From positions 1 through 6,676 of the forward strand of contig DAOVXM010000145.1 in NCBI GenBank assembly GCA_030636125.1: a stretch of DNA of 6,676 nt, given 5' to 3'. The stretch is from Chloroflexota bacterium (lineage in GTDB: Bacteria > Chloroflexota > Anaerolineae > Anaerolineales > UBA4823). Below the pieces are notes generated by a model that saw only the letters and a program-made list of their open reading frames with translations, did not search any database and had not been told where the DNA came from. Position numbers and translations under genes: made by a program. Every line of letters starts with the position of its first letter. Position 1 is the stretch's first letter. Positions 1-6,462 of the stretch are shown here, piece by piece.

Positions 1-2214
1 CAGTTCGATAATTTGTTCCGCTTCCGGTACTGCGGTCTCTCTCCCCGGCTTGGCTATGGGAAAGGGTGCTAACATAATCACTCCTTCTGTCCCGGGTAAC
101 TTTTGCCATAACTCCTCGGTTACAAAGGGCGTAAATGGATGCAATAATCGCAAGCATAAGTCTAAGACGCGTGTTAAAGTCTGGACGGTGTAAAATGCGC
201 GGTCACCACCTTCTGCCATTTGGAGCTTAGCAACTTCCAGGTACCAATCAGCAAACTCACCCCAGAAGAAGTCGTAAATCTGGCGTCCGGCCTCACCATA
301 CTGGTAATTTTGGAAAAGGCGCTCTACATCTTTTATGAGAGATTGCAAACGTGCCCAAATCCATGAATCCGCTAAGGTCCAATCTGGTTCAGCCACAGGT
401 ATTGTTGGCGTCTGGTGGATATTGCCAATCACAAACCGGCCAGCGTTCCAAATTTTGTTGGCAAAATTGCGGTTGGCTTCAACTCTCTTGATACTCAGGT
501 TCATATCGTTCCCTGGAGTAGAGCCAACCAGCAGGGTAAAACGAAGCGCATCGGTTCCCAGTTCGTCCATAACAACCAATGGGTCGATCACATTGCCATA
601 AGTTTTACTCATCTTGCGCCCGCTTTCATCGCGGATCAATCCATGCAAATAAACGATGTTAAATGGGATATCGCCGGTGAATTCCAATCCAAACATAATC
701 ATGCGTGCAACCCAGAAGAAAAGGATATCGTAGCCAGTTTCCATCATAGTGGTGGGGTAGAAATATTTGTAATCGGGGGTTGCCTCAGGCCACCCAAGAG
801 GGGAGAAGGGCCACAAACCAGAAGAGAACCAGGTGTCCAATACATCAGGGTCTTGTTCGAGGTCTTTGCTGGCACAGTAAGCACATTCTGTCGGGTCCTG
901 GCGCGATACTGTCATCTGATTACAGTCTTTGCAATACCAAACGGGGATGCGATGTCCCCACCATAATTGACGACTGATACACCAATCCTGGATGTTTTCA
1001 AGCCAGTTGTAATAAACCTTGGTAAACCGTTCAGGCACGATACGGATTTTTCCCTCCCTAAGGGCTTCGAGCGCAACCTCAGCCAGGGGCTGGATTTTTA
1101 CGAACCATTGAGTAGAGACCATAGGTTCGATAATCTCGCCACCGCGTTGGGAGCGAGGGACTTTCAAGGTGTAAGGCTCCTCCTTGATAACCAGTCCAGC
1201 CTGGCGCATATCTTCCCATAGATTTTCGCGAGCCATAATACGATCCTGCCCAGCATACGGACCACCGTGCGAATTGATCAGGGCGCTATCATCCAGAACA
1301 GAAATAACCTGCAACCCATGGCGTTGACCGATCTCATAGTCATTAGGATCGTGCCCCGGTGTGATCTTAAGCGCACCAGTCCCGAATTCGCGATCAACAT
1401 AATCGTCCGCAATAACAGGTATTTGGCGCTCCAATATGGGTACGAGTACCTGGCGACCGATGTAATGCCGGTAACGATCATCTTCGGGGTGGACTGCTAC
1501 AGCAGTATCACCGAGAATTGTCTCTGGTCGAGTAGTTGCGACTGGAATATATGCCTCATCGTAATCCACCAGTTTATATTTGAAGTAGTACAGGGTTCCT
1601 GGTTCTTCAGCATACTCAACTTCAAGATCTGAGACGGCTGTTTTCAAACCAGGTGACCAGTTGATCAGACGCGGACCGCGATAGATCAAACCTTTCTGAT
1701 ACAGGCGTACAAATGCTTCCCTTACAGCAATAGAAAGACCTTCATCCAAGGTGAACCGTTCTCGATCCCAGTCACAAGAAGCACCCAGGCGTTGAACTTG
1801 CTGTGTGATGATGCCACCAAATTTTTCTTTCCATGCCCAAGTTCGGTTCACGAACTCATCACGCCCGATTTCTTCGCGGGTCAAACCTTCTTTGGCAAGC
1901 GATTTTTCCACTTGGAGTTGGGTAGCAATACCGGCATGATCTGTACCTGGCACCCATAGTGTTGGAACACCTTTCATGCGGTGGTAGCGGATCATCAGGT
2001 CTTCCATGGATACAAACATGGCGTGACCAAGATGTAACTCACCGGTCACATTGGGAGGGGGTATTGAGATCACATACGGTTTTCTGGCAGGGTCAAAATC
2101 CGTTTGATTTGGGTCATTAACCGGCTTGAAATAACCGTTCTGGTCCCACCATTGGTAGACACGTTGCTCGGTGTCTTTGAAGTTATATGTTTTTGGGAGG
2201 GTTTGCTCGGGCAT
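1..2214 (-). CDS. valS: Valyl-tRNA synthetase, canonical bacterial type (3' end cut by window)
   Basis: This cytoplasmic class Ia enzyme charges tRNA-Val with valine and edits Thr-tRNA-Val. The frame is open from the ATG at 2214 to the window edge, giving 738 residues. Seen: the HIGH motif as HLGH (61-64) in PPPNVTGELHLGH; the editing-domain signature TTRPET near 225 and ITPGHDPNDYEIG near 284-296; a four-cysteine zinc ribbon at C428, C431, C444 and C447; KMSKT (534-538), a mild variant of KMSKS; and an anticodon-binding helical domain from about residue 613. These block sequences are those of ValRS rather than IleRS or LeuRS. Family members usually run to about 880-950 residues, so the end of the anticodon domain and the C-terminal coiled-coil arm should lie outside the window. 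The start is fixed by an AGGAG six bases upstream. It is the second gene of an operon, 9 bp after a second, different ValRS gene, and shares that gene's T-box control. Confidence 0.95.
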   Translation of the reverse strand, partial: MPEQTLPKTYNFKDTEQRVYQWWDQNGYFKPVNDPNQTDFDPARKPYVISIPPPNVTGELHLGHAMFVSMEDLMIRYHRMKGVPTLWVPGTDHAGIATQLQVEKSLAKEGLTREEIGRDEFVNRTWAWKEKFGGIITQQVQRLGASCDWDRERFTLDEGLSIAVREAFVRLYQKGLIYRGPRLINWSPGLKTAVSDLEVEYAEEPGTLYYFKYKLVDYDEAYIPVATTRPETILGDTAVAVHPEDDRYRHYIGRQVLVPILERQIPVIADDYVDREFGTGALKITPGHDPNDYEIGQRHGLQVISVLDDSALINSHGGPYAGQDRIMARENLWEDMRQAGLVIKEEPYTLKVPRSQRGGEIIEPMVSTQWFVKIQPLAEVALEALREGKIRIVPERFTKVYYNWLENIQDWCISRQLWWGHRIPVWYCKDCNQMTVSRQDPTECAYCASKDLEQDPDVLDTWFSSGLWPFSPLGWPEATPDYKYFYPTTMMETGYDILFFWVARMIMFGLEFTGDIPFNIVYLHGLIRDESGRKMSKTYGNVIDPLVVMDELGTDALRFTLLVGSTPGNDMNLSIKRVEANRNFANKIWNAGRFVIGNIHQTPTIPVAEPDWTLADSWIWARLQSLIKDVERLFQNYQYGEAGRQIYDFFWGEFADWYLEVAKLQMAEGGDRAFYTVQTLTRVLDLCLRLLHPFTPFVTEELWQKLPGTEGVIMLAPFPIAKPGRETAVPEAEQIIEL

Positions 2215-2220
2215 TTTCTG

Positions 2221-2225
2221 CTCCT
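2221..2225 (-). promoter_or_regulatory. Shine-Dalgarno of canonical valS, overlapping the upstream stop codon
   Basis: On the minus strand the text reads TTTAGGAGCAGAAAATG. AGGAG lies six bases before the ATG, and its first two bases are the last two of the TAG stop of the upstream synthetase gene. This fixes the valS start and suggests translational coupling between the two genes. Confidence 0.8.
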
Positions 2226-4701
2226 AAATAGATGATGTTGGGATATTGATCGCAATGGAAATTGTTCCATTTGTTGGCAATTCCTCAAGTCCGGCTTCAA
2301 ACTGATCGACCAATTCTATGGATCGAGCACGGGTAATACTTTTTATGTCAATCGAGGCCGCACTCAGGCTTTCAGCAATTGTCGATTGGTCAGTCATTAA
2401 TTGTAAACGATCAAGCTCAGTACCAAGGGAAAGGTTATGTTCACTTTTGTAGCGTCTTACCACGGTGGCTATTTCAACCAAGGCTTTTCCGATAACTTCA
2501 GCGTTTGAATCTTCGAAGACATGTGCGGGAGATGGCCAAGTAGAGATATGTATCGATTGGCAACTCTCGGCATCCGCAAATAATCCTTGGTATATCTCCT
2601 CGGTGATAAAGGGGAGGTATGGGGCGAGCAATTTGATTATAGTAAGTAATGTAGTATAGAGCGTATATCGACCACCCTCCCGCATAGGATGTGTTTTATC
2701 GTAGAGACGCTGTTTACACATCTCCAGGTAATTATCTGTGAAATCCCTCCAAAAAAAGGTTTCAATTTCGTTCTTAGCGGAAGCGTAATCATAATCTTCC
2801 AGCAAGCTGGTAACTTGGCGCACTAACATTTCCAGACGAGAGAGGATCCAACGATCTGCCGGAGTTAATTTGGAAATTATTTCTCCATTTGGGGAAGTAG
2901 ACGGGGAGTAACCTGATAAAAATCCCTGGCTAAAGCGAGCGACATTCCATAATTTCGTAACAAGTTTAGTTCCGTTGCGGATCTTACGCTCACTGATGAC
3001 AGCATCCTTGCCTGGGCTAGTGCTGGAAGCCCAGTAGCGTACGGCATCGGAAGAAAATCGCTGGATCATTTCCATGGGTGCCAAGTGGTCACCACCACGA
3101 CTCTTGCTTATTTTTTCCATACCTTCCCCAGCAATACCCCAACCTGAGATGAGGATATTGTTCCATGGGATGGCGTTGAAGTGGAAATGGGATTTAACAA
3201 TCGTGTAAAATGCCCAGGTTCGGATGATTTCATGGGCTTGTGCTCGTAATGTGAAAGGGAATAAACGGTTGTAAAACTCTGCCTGGTTCAACCATCTTCC
3301 AACAATTTGGGGAGTCATAGAGGATGTAGCCCATGTGTCAAGAATATCCTCTTCAGGATCAAATTCTTGTCCCCCACAATTTGGGCATGGTTTGTTGGGT
3401 GAATCTTCAATAGGATCGACTGGAAGTTGTTCATCGTCAGCTGGGATAACTTCACCACACACCCGACAATACCAAATAGGGAAGGGCACACCGAAATAAC
3501 GCTGGCGCGAGATACACCAATCCCAGTTCAGATTTTCGATCCAGGCCTGGTAGCGTGATTTCATATGCTCAGGATGCCAGTGAATTTTATCACCAGCTTT
3601 TAGAAGATCTTCTTTGAGGTCAAGAACACCAATGAACCATTGGCGAGTGATAATATATTCTACTGGAGTGTCGCATCGTTCATGCACACGAACTGATTGG
3701 CTTGTGTGTGTTCGTTGAAGTATGTAGCCGGCTTCCTCCAAAGTACGTTTAATATCTTTTCGAGCTTGGGTTATTGAAAGACCGGAGTATTCACTGGCTA
3801 TCTCTGTCAAGTGGCCATTTTGATCAATGGCTTCAACCAATGGTAATTTGTATGTATACCACCAGGAGACATCAGTCGTATCTCCGAAGGTACAGCACAT
3901 AACGGCACCTGTGCCTTTTTCCGGATTGGCACTTTTGTCAGCTAGGATGGGTACCCGTTGCCCGAATAAGGGCACGTTGGCTGATTGACCGATAAGTTGT
4001 TTGTACCGAGTATCTTGTGGATGGACGAAGATAGCTACACAAGCTGGTAATAATTCAGGTCGCGTTGTAGCTATGGGTAAGGAGTTACCGTTGTCGACAC
4101 GGAAATCTAAAAAAACGAACTCACTCTCACGATCTAGATCTTGTAACTCTGCCTGGGCAATCGCGGTGCTGCATTCAGGACACCAGATTGCGGGAGCCTC
4201 ACGGCGATAAGCACGACCTTTACGATAAAGTTCAAGGAAGGATAATTGGGATATGCGACGCGAATCTGCATCGATTGTACGGTAGGTATAACGCCAGTCA
4301 ATTGATAGTCCAAGTCGCTGCCAGAGCGCCAAATATTCTCCCTCAGCTTCCTGGCTGACTTCCAGACATTTTTTAATAAACTCCTGCCGACCAATTTTGG
4401 TCGCGGAAGTATTTAGACGTTTCTCCACCAGGCGCTCAGTTGGTAAACCATTATCATCGAAACCCATGGGGTAAAACACATAATGTCCCCTCATTCGCCA
4501 GAATCGGGCGAATAGGTCGGGGTGTGAATATGAATACACATGACCAAGGTGCAAGTCACCAGATACGGTTGGTGGGGGTGTATCGATGGAATAAATTGGT
4601 CCTTCTTCAGGTAAAGAAAAATTATAGATACCTTCCGATTGCCAGAAGGATTGAATGCGAGGTTCAACCTCATTAGGAGTGTAGCGCTTGGAAAGTCCCA
4701 T
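2224..4701 (-). CDS. valS: Valyl-tRNA synthetase, archaeal/Rickettsia-like type 2, complete
   Basis: This is a complete class Ia synthetase of 825 residues, within the usual range for type 2 ValRS. Seen: HLGH (51-54) inside DTPPPTVSGDLHLGH, followed by YPMGFDDNGLPTERLVEK (77-94), which are hallmark blocks of archaeal and rickettsial ValRS. The editing domain has TTRPELLPAC near 213-222 and MCCTFGDTTDVSWW near 268-281, again type 2 forms. Zinc-ribbon cysteine pairs sit at C174/C177, C412/C415 and C439/C442. KISKS lies at 530-534, and the anticodon-binding domain starts near 611. I chose the ATG at 4701 because GAGGAG precedes it by six bases and family-like sequence begins there. The in-frame ATG at 4767 would add 22 residues lying in the untranslated leader. 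It is the first gene of the T-box operon, and its stop overlaps the ribosome site of the next ValRS gene. It may be the housekeeping enzyme or an inhibitor-tolerant partner; the sequence cannot say. Confidence 0.95.
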   Translation of the reverse strand: MGLSKRYTPNEVEPRIQSFWQSEGIYNFSLPEEGPIYSIDTPPPTVSGDLHLGHVYSYSHPDLFARFWRMRGHYVFYPMGFDDNGLPTERLVEKRLNTSATKIGRQEFIKKCLEVSQEAEGEYLALWQRLGLSIDWRYTYRTIDADSRRISQLSFLELYRKGRAYRREAPAIWCPECSTAIAQAELQDLDRESEFVFLDFRVDNGNSLPIATTRPELLPACVAIFVHPQDTRYKQLIGQSANVPLFGQRVPILADKSANPEKGTGAVMCCTFGDTTDVSWWYTYKLPLVEAIDQNGHLTEIASEYSGLSITQARKDIKRTLEEAGYILQRTHTSQSVRVHERCDTPVEYIITRQWFIGVLDLKEDLLKAGDKIHWHPEHMKSRYQAWIENLNWDWCISRQRYFGVPFPIWYCRVCGEVIPADDEQLPVDPIEDSPNKPCPNCGGQEFDPEEDILDTWATSSMTPQIVGRWLNQAEFYNRLFPFTLRAQAHEIIRTWAFYTIVKSHFHFNAIPWNNILISGWGIAGEGMEKISKSRGGDHLAPMEMIQRFSSDAVRYWASSTSPGKDAVISERKIRNGTKLVTKLWNVARFSQGFLSGYSPSTSPNGEIISKLTPADRWILSRLEMLVRQVTSLLEDYDYASAKNEIETFFWRDFTDNYLEMCKQRLYDKTHPMREGGRYTLYTTLLTIIKLLAPYLPFITEEIYQGLFADAESCQSIHISTWPSPAHVFEDSNAEVIGKALVEIATVVRRYKSEHNLSLGTELDRLQLMTDQSTIAESLSAASIDIKSITRARSIELVDQFEAGLEELPTNGTISIAINIPTSSI

Positions 4702-4707
4702 GATAAT

Positions 4708-4713
4708 CTCCTC
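4708..4713 (-). promoter_or_regulatory. Shine-Dalgarno deciding the start of the type 2 ValRS gene
   Basis: GAGGAG on the minus strand lies six bases before the ATG at 4701. No comparable purine-rich site precedes the longer in-frame start at 4767, so the shorter protein is preferred. Confidence 0.8.
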
Positions 4714-4754
4714 ATTGGGATATGCTTTCGTGGCATCAAATGTAACCACAATTT

Positions 4755-4805
4755 GGCACCAATCCAAAAAAGTTGGTCAGTTTTCCTTACCGATCAGGTG
4801 GTGCC
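4755..4805 (-). promoter_or_regulatory. Nested stem-loop between the T-box terminator and the start codon
   Basis: In the minus-strand transcript GGCACCA (4805-4799) can pair perfectly with TGGTGCC (4761-4755). Inside it, GATCGGT (4795-4789) can pair with ACTGACC (4781-4775) with one mismatch and one G-U pair. That inner hairpin is followed by AAC and six U (4771-4766). It could be a weak second attenuator, an mRNA-stabilising or processing structure, or incidental. Its function is not established by the sequence. Confidence 0.4.
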
Positions 4806-4824
4806 TAAACCTTGCCTGGCAAAC

Positions 4825-4858
4825 AAAAAAACCTCTCGTCCAATTTGAGGACGAAAGG
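4825..4858 (-). terminator. Intrinsic terminator of the valine T-box leader
   Basis: In the minus-strand transcript CCTTTCGTCC (4858-4849) pairs over ten bases, with one G-U, with GGACGAGAGG (4841-4832) around a seven-base loop. Seven U follow (4831-4825). The loop-side bases CCTCAA can instead pair with TTGAGG at the start of the T-box sequence to form the antiterminator, so the two folds exclude each other. Confidence 0.93.
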
Positions 4859-4867
4859 GCAAGCCAT

Positions 4868-4881
4868 CCGCGGTACCACCT
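4868..4881 (-). promoter_or_regulatory. T-box sequence / antiterminator bulge
   Basis: The minus strand reads AGGTGGTACCGCGG, a near-exact match to the conserved T-box element. TGGT is the segment expected to pair with the free ACCA end of uncharged tRNA. Flanking TTGAGG pairs with CCTCAA inside the terminator to build the antiterminator. Confidence 0.93.
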
Positions 4882-5080
4882 CAATTCGCCAGATGTCATT
4901 TCTGGCACACTTAACCCTTGACAATCCGATAATAGCTGGTTTATCAAGGCTACGCTATAACGGGCTTACCCGTGCCGGTCTACTTAGGTTAATTTTTCTT
5001 ACCTGTTCTTCGGCATTAAATCCAGGCGACCTTCGGCGATTGGCAACTATGGGGGCTTTCAGCCAATGGCCACTCCTTCT

Positions 5081-5111
5081 CTGAGGAAAACACATCGTGT
5101 CTTCCACTCAG
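5081..5111 (-). promoter_or_regulatory. Extra hairpin inserted in T-box stem I
   Basis: In the leader RNA GGAAGACAC (5105-5097) pairs over nine bases with GTGTTTTCC (5093-5085) around a GAT loop. CTGA/TCAG extends the stem below a two-base bulge. It lies on the 5' strand of stem I between the upper stem (5117) and the putative AG bulge (5082-5078), with no matching insertion on the 3' strand, so it would form a side arm. Confidence 0.6.
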
Positions 5112-5161
5112 CGCTTCAATCGCTTACTGCTCCCGGATGAGGGTTCTATATTGTTTCAGAG

Positions 5162-5190
5162 ATTATAAGCGTTTATTGTATGAAGGTCAA
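5162..5190 (-). promoter_or_regulatory. Sigma-70-type promoter of the T-box/ValRS operon
   Basis: On the minus strand TTGACC (5190-5185) and a perfect TATAAT (5167-5162) are separated by exactly 17 bases. The expected transcript start is near 5155, about 17 bases before stem I of the T-box begins. Confidence 0.85.
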
Positions 5191-5266
5191 CGCATAGAGT
5201 AATGAAGTAGTTTCCTGGTTTGAGAAGTAGATGAGAAAAATATATCGATAAACGGTCTCGGATTGC

Positions 5267-5296
5267 TTGACTTTTGCCCCTAGTTTATGCTATCCT
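5267..5296 (+). promoter_or_regulatory. Sigma-70-type promoter of the MBL-fold hydrolase gene
   Basis: TTGACT (5267-5272) and TATCCT (5291-5296) are separated by 18 bases, about 35 bases before the start codon at 5331. It is divergent from the T-box operon promoter; the two -35 boxes are about 76 bp apart. Confidence 0.65.
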
Positions 5297-5330
5297 GAGC
5301 TAATACTTAAACTCTTGGGAAGGAAAAATA

Positions 5331-6197
5331 ATGCAACGCGAGAGAGTAGCTGATAACGTATATTATTTTCAAAGCGAGGTCTATGCCCAGGTTACTGCAG
5401 GTGCTGTTGTGGGACCAAACTGGGCTGTAGTTATTGATACATTAGCATTGCCAGAGGAAGCTTTATCCATACGGGATTTTATTGAACAAGTACTCAATGT
5501 TCCAGTCCGTTATGTAATTAACACGCACTATCACGCTGATCATGCCTGGGGGAATTATTATTTCCCCGGGTCAGTGGTGATCGCCCATACATACTGCCGT
5601 CAATGGTTGGAAGAACGGGGTGTTCCATCTTTAGAGACGGTAAGCCAACAGAACCCAGCATTTCGAAATGTAAAGATCGTCTTGCCCCAAGTTACTTTTA
5701 ATCAAGGACAAATCAGCCTAAAAGTCGGGAAGAAAACGTTGACGCTTTTACCTTTACCTGGCCACTCAGCCGATAATATCGCCGTTCTGGTCGAAGAGGA
5801 CCGGGTTCTATTCGCGGGAGATACCTGCATGCCGTTGCCATATATTGTTGATGGAAATATTGATGATATGGAGTCCTCATTGAAATTTTTGGAAACAATT
5901 GGATTGGAGAGTCTGGTTCAAGGTCATGGTGATATTGTCTTGCGCGGTGAGGTTGGAGGATATGTTAAAGAAAATCTAGCTTATTTATCAGCTATTCGGA
6001 AAGCGGTTCGTAAGGCTTCCAGACGAAAATACCCACAGGATTTGTTACAAAAAATCAGCGTGGAGGACAGCGGTAAGAGTCGGGTATTGTTAGAAGGATT
6101 GGTAGAAGAGCTGCATCAACGCAACTTGCGCGCCTTGTATTATCAGACATATCAAGAGTATCCTTTGGAATCCGAGGAGGATAATGATTACTATTAA
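5331..6197 (+). CDS. MBL-fold metallo-hydrolase
   Basis: This is a complete 288-residue protein with no signal peptide or membrane segment visible, so it is probably cytoplasmic. The metallo-beta-lactamase-fold signature is complete. THYHADH supplies H66, H68, D70 and H71, PGHS supplies H145, FAGDT supplies D164 and GHGD supplies H199, which is enough for a binuclear metal site. The order and spacing resemble the broad family of single-domain MBL hydrolases often labelled SoxH/cyclase-like or glyoxalase II-like; the substrate cannot be told from sequence. The last third is helical and basic (AVRKASRRK), ending in an acidic tail ESEEDNDYY. The start is supported by GGGAAGGA (5317-5324) and by an upstream promoter. 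It is divergent from the ValRS operon and convergent with the JAMM gene, so probably monocistronic. No functional tie to valine charging is visible. Confidence 0.92.
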   Translation: MQRERVADNVYYFQSEVYAQVTAGAVVGPNWAVVIDTLALPEEALSIRDFIEQVLNVPVRYVINTHYHADHAWGNYYFPGSVVIAHTYCRQWLEERGVPSLETVSQQNPAFRNVKIVLPQVTFNQGQISLKVGKKTLTLLPLPGHSADNIAVLVEEDRVLFAGDTCMPLPYIVDGNIDDMESSLKFLETIGLESLVQGHGDIVLRGEVGGYVKENLAYLSAIRKAVRKASRRKYPQDLLQKISVEDSGKSRVLLEGLVEELHQRNLRALYYQTYQEYPLESEEDNDYY

Positions 6198-6243
6198 GAT
6201 TAAGAGACTTGTCGCATGACTTTTTAATAGCGCGTCCGATAGT

Positions 6244-6249
6244 TATAAT
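6244..6249 (+). promoter_or_regulatory. Possible -10 element before the hairpin array
   Basis: A perfect TATAAT is followed by AGGGAACC, placing a possible transcript start just before the first hairpin. No convincing -35 box lies 16-18 bases upstream (the region is TTTTTA-like), so this is tentative. Confidence 0.3.
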
Positions 6250-6262
6250 AGGGAACCTCAGT

Positions 6263-6309
6263 AACAGTAGTGCATGAGTGATGTAAACCACCCACGCACT
6301 ACTGTTTTC
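6263..6309 (+). terminator. Long hairpin, possible terminator of the MBL gene (inverted repeat 1)
   Basis: AACAGTAGTGC (6263-6273) and GCACTACTGTT (6296-6306) pair perfectly over 11 bases. The stem continues inward as TG/CA and GTG/CAC across two A-C mismatches to an eight-base loop, giving 16 paired bases. TTTTC overlaps and follows the right arm, about 65 bases after the MBL stop codon. The T run is short, so termination is plausible but not certain. Confidence 0.5.
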
Positions 6310-6321
6310 AGAAAAATCACT

Positions 6322-6373
6322 AGTGTTGCGCGGTGAAAGTGACTCGATAGTTTGGTAACAATGGCGCAACACT
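6322..6373. repeat. Inverted repeat 2 of the hairpin array
   Basis: AGTGTTGCGC (6322-6331) and GCGCAACACT (6364-6373) pair perfectly over ten bases around a 32-base loop. There is no U-run on either side, so it is not a standard terminator. Confidence 0.75.
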
Positions 6374-6377
6374 TTAA

Positions 6378-6427
6378 GCAGTTGGGCAAAGACAACAGAA
6401 ACCACCGATGCATTTAGGCCCAACTGC
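6378..6427. repeat. Inverted repeat 3 of the hairpin array
   Basis: GCAGTTGGGC (6378-6387) and GCCCAACTGC (6418-6427) pair perfectly over ten bases around a 30-base loop. It starts five bases after inverted repeat 2 ends. Its loop shares the octamer AAACCACC (6399-6406) with the interior of inverted repeat 1 (6285-6292), which may be chance. Confidence 0.75.
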
Positions 6428-6462
6428 ACTAGCATCTAGAAAAAACTTAAGAATTTTAACCA

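Larger units (their letters stand above)
4825..5138 (-). promoter_or_regulatory. T-box riboswitch, valine-specific (GTC specifier), upstream of the two ValRS genes
   Basis: This leader senses uncharged tRNA-Val and lets transcription continue when valine charging is low. Seen in the minus-strand RNA: stem I base ATCCGGG (5138-5132) paired with CCTGGAT (5026-5020); a specifier loop with AGTA (5128-5125) facing GAAGGTCG; and upper stem GCGATTG (5123-5117) paired with CAATCGC (5042-5036). The specifier GTC (5030-5028), a valine codon, is followed by a purine. An AGAGA (5082-5078) and GGCTGAAAGCC are plausible AG-bulge and distal-loop elements. The stem III hairpin is GCCAGA/TCTGGC (4888-4906). 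The T-box AGGTGGTACCGCGG (4881-4868) has a TGGT bulge suited to ACCA, that is, a tRNA with discriminator A as in tRNA-Val. The specifier, the bulge and the downstream genes all agree on valine. Confidence 0.95.

Noticed and set aside
415..966. Plus-strand open frame of 183 codons
   Set aside because: It lies antisense to the canonical valS coding sequence, whose frame is continuous and carries KMSKT and zinc-ribbon motifs. No ribosome site or family features were seen in the antisense frame.
2224..4701. Isoleucyl- or leucyl-tRNA synthetase instead of a second ValRS
   Set aside because: PPPTVSGDLHLGH, FDDNGLPTERLVEK and the editing blocks TTRPELLPAC and CCTFGDTTD are ValRS type 2 forms, and the T-box specifier is a valine codon.
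1..4701. Recent tandem duplication of one valS gene
   Set aside because: The two proteins differ in subfamily-specific blocks throughout, including the editing and zinc-binding regions, so they diverged long before becoming neighbours.
5028..5031. Glycine specifier (GGT) in the T-box by a one-base shift
   Set aside because: GTC followed by a purine fits the usual position relative to the AGTA motif and the CCTGGAT base strand. Valine also matches the downstream genes.
6322..6427. Integron attC-like sites, because GTTGGGC and GCCCAAC fit GTTRRRY and RYYYAAC
   Set aside because: The core boxes are in the inside-out order for attC, the middle repeat does not fit the consensus, and no cassette genes or integrase are present.
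6263..6427. CRISPR array
   Set aside because: The units are inverted repeats of differing sequence, not identical direct repeats with unique spacers, and no cas gene is present.
6055..6435. Minus-strand open frame of 126 codons across the MBL gene end and the spacer
   Set aside because: It is antisense to a well-supported gene, runs through the palindromic array, lacks a convincing ribosome site and has no recognisable motif.
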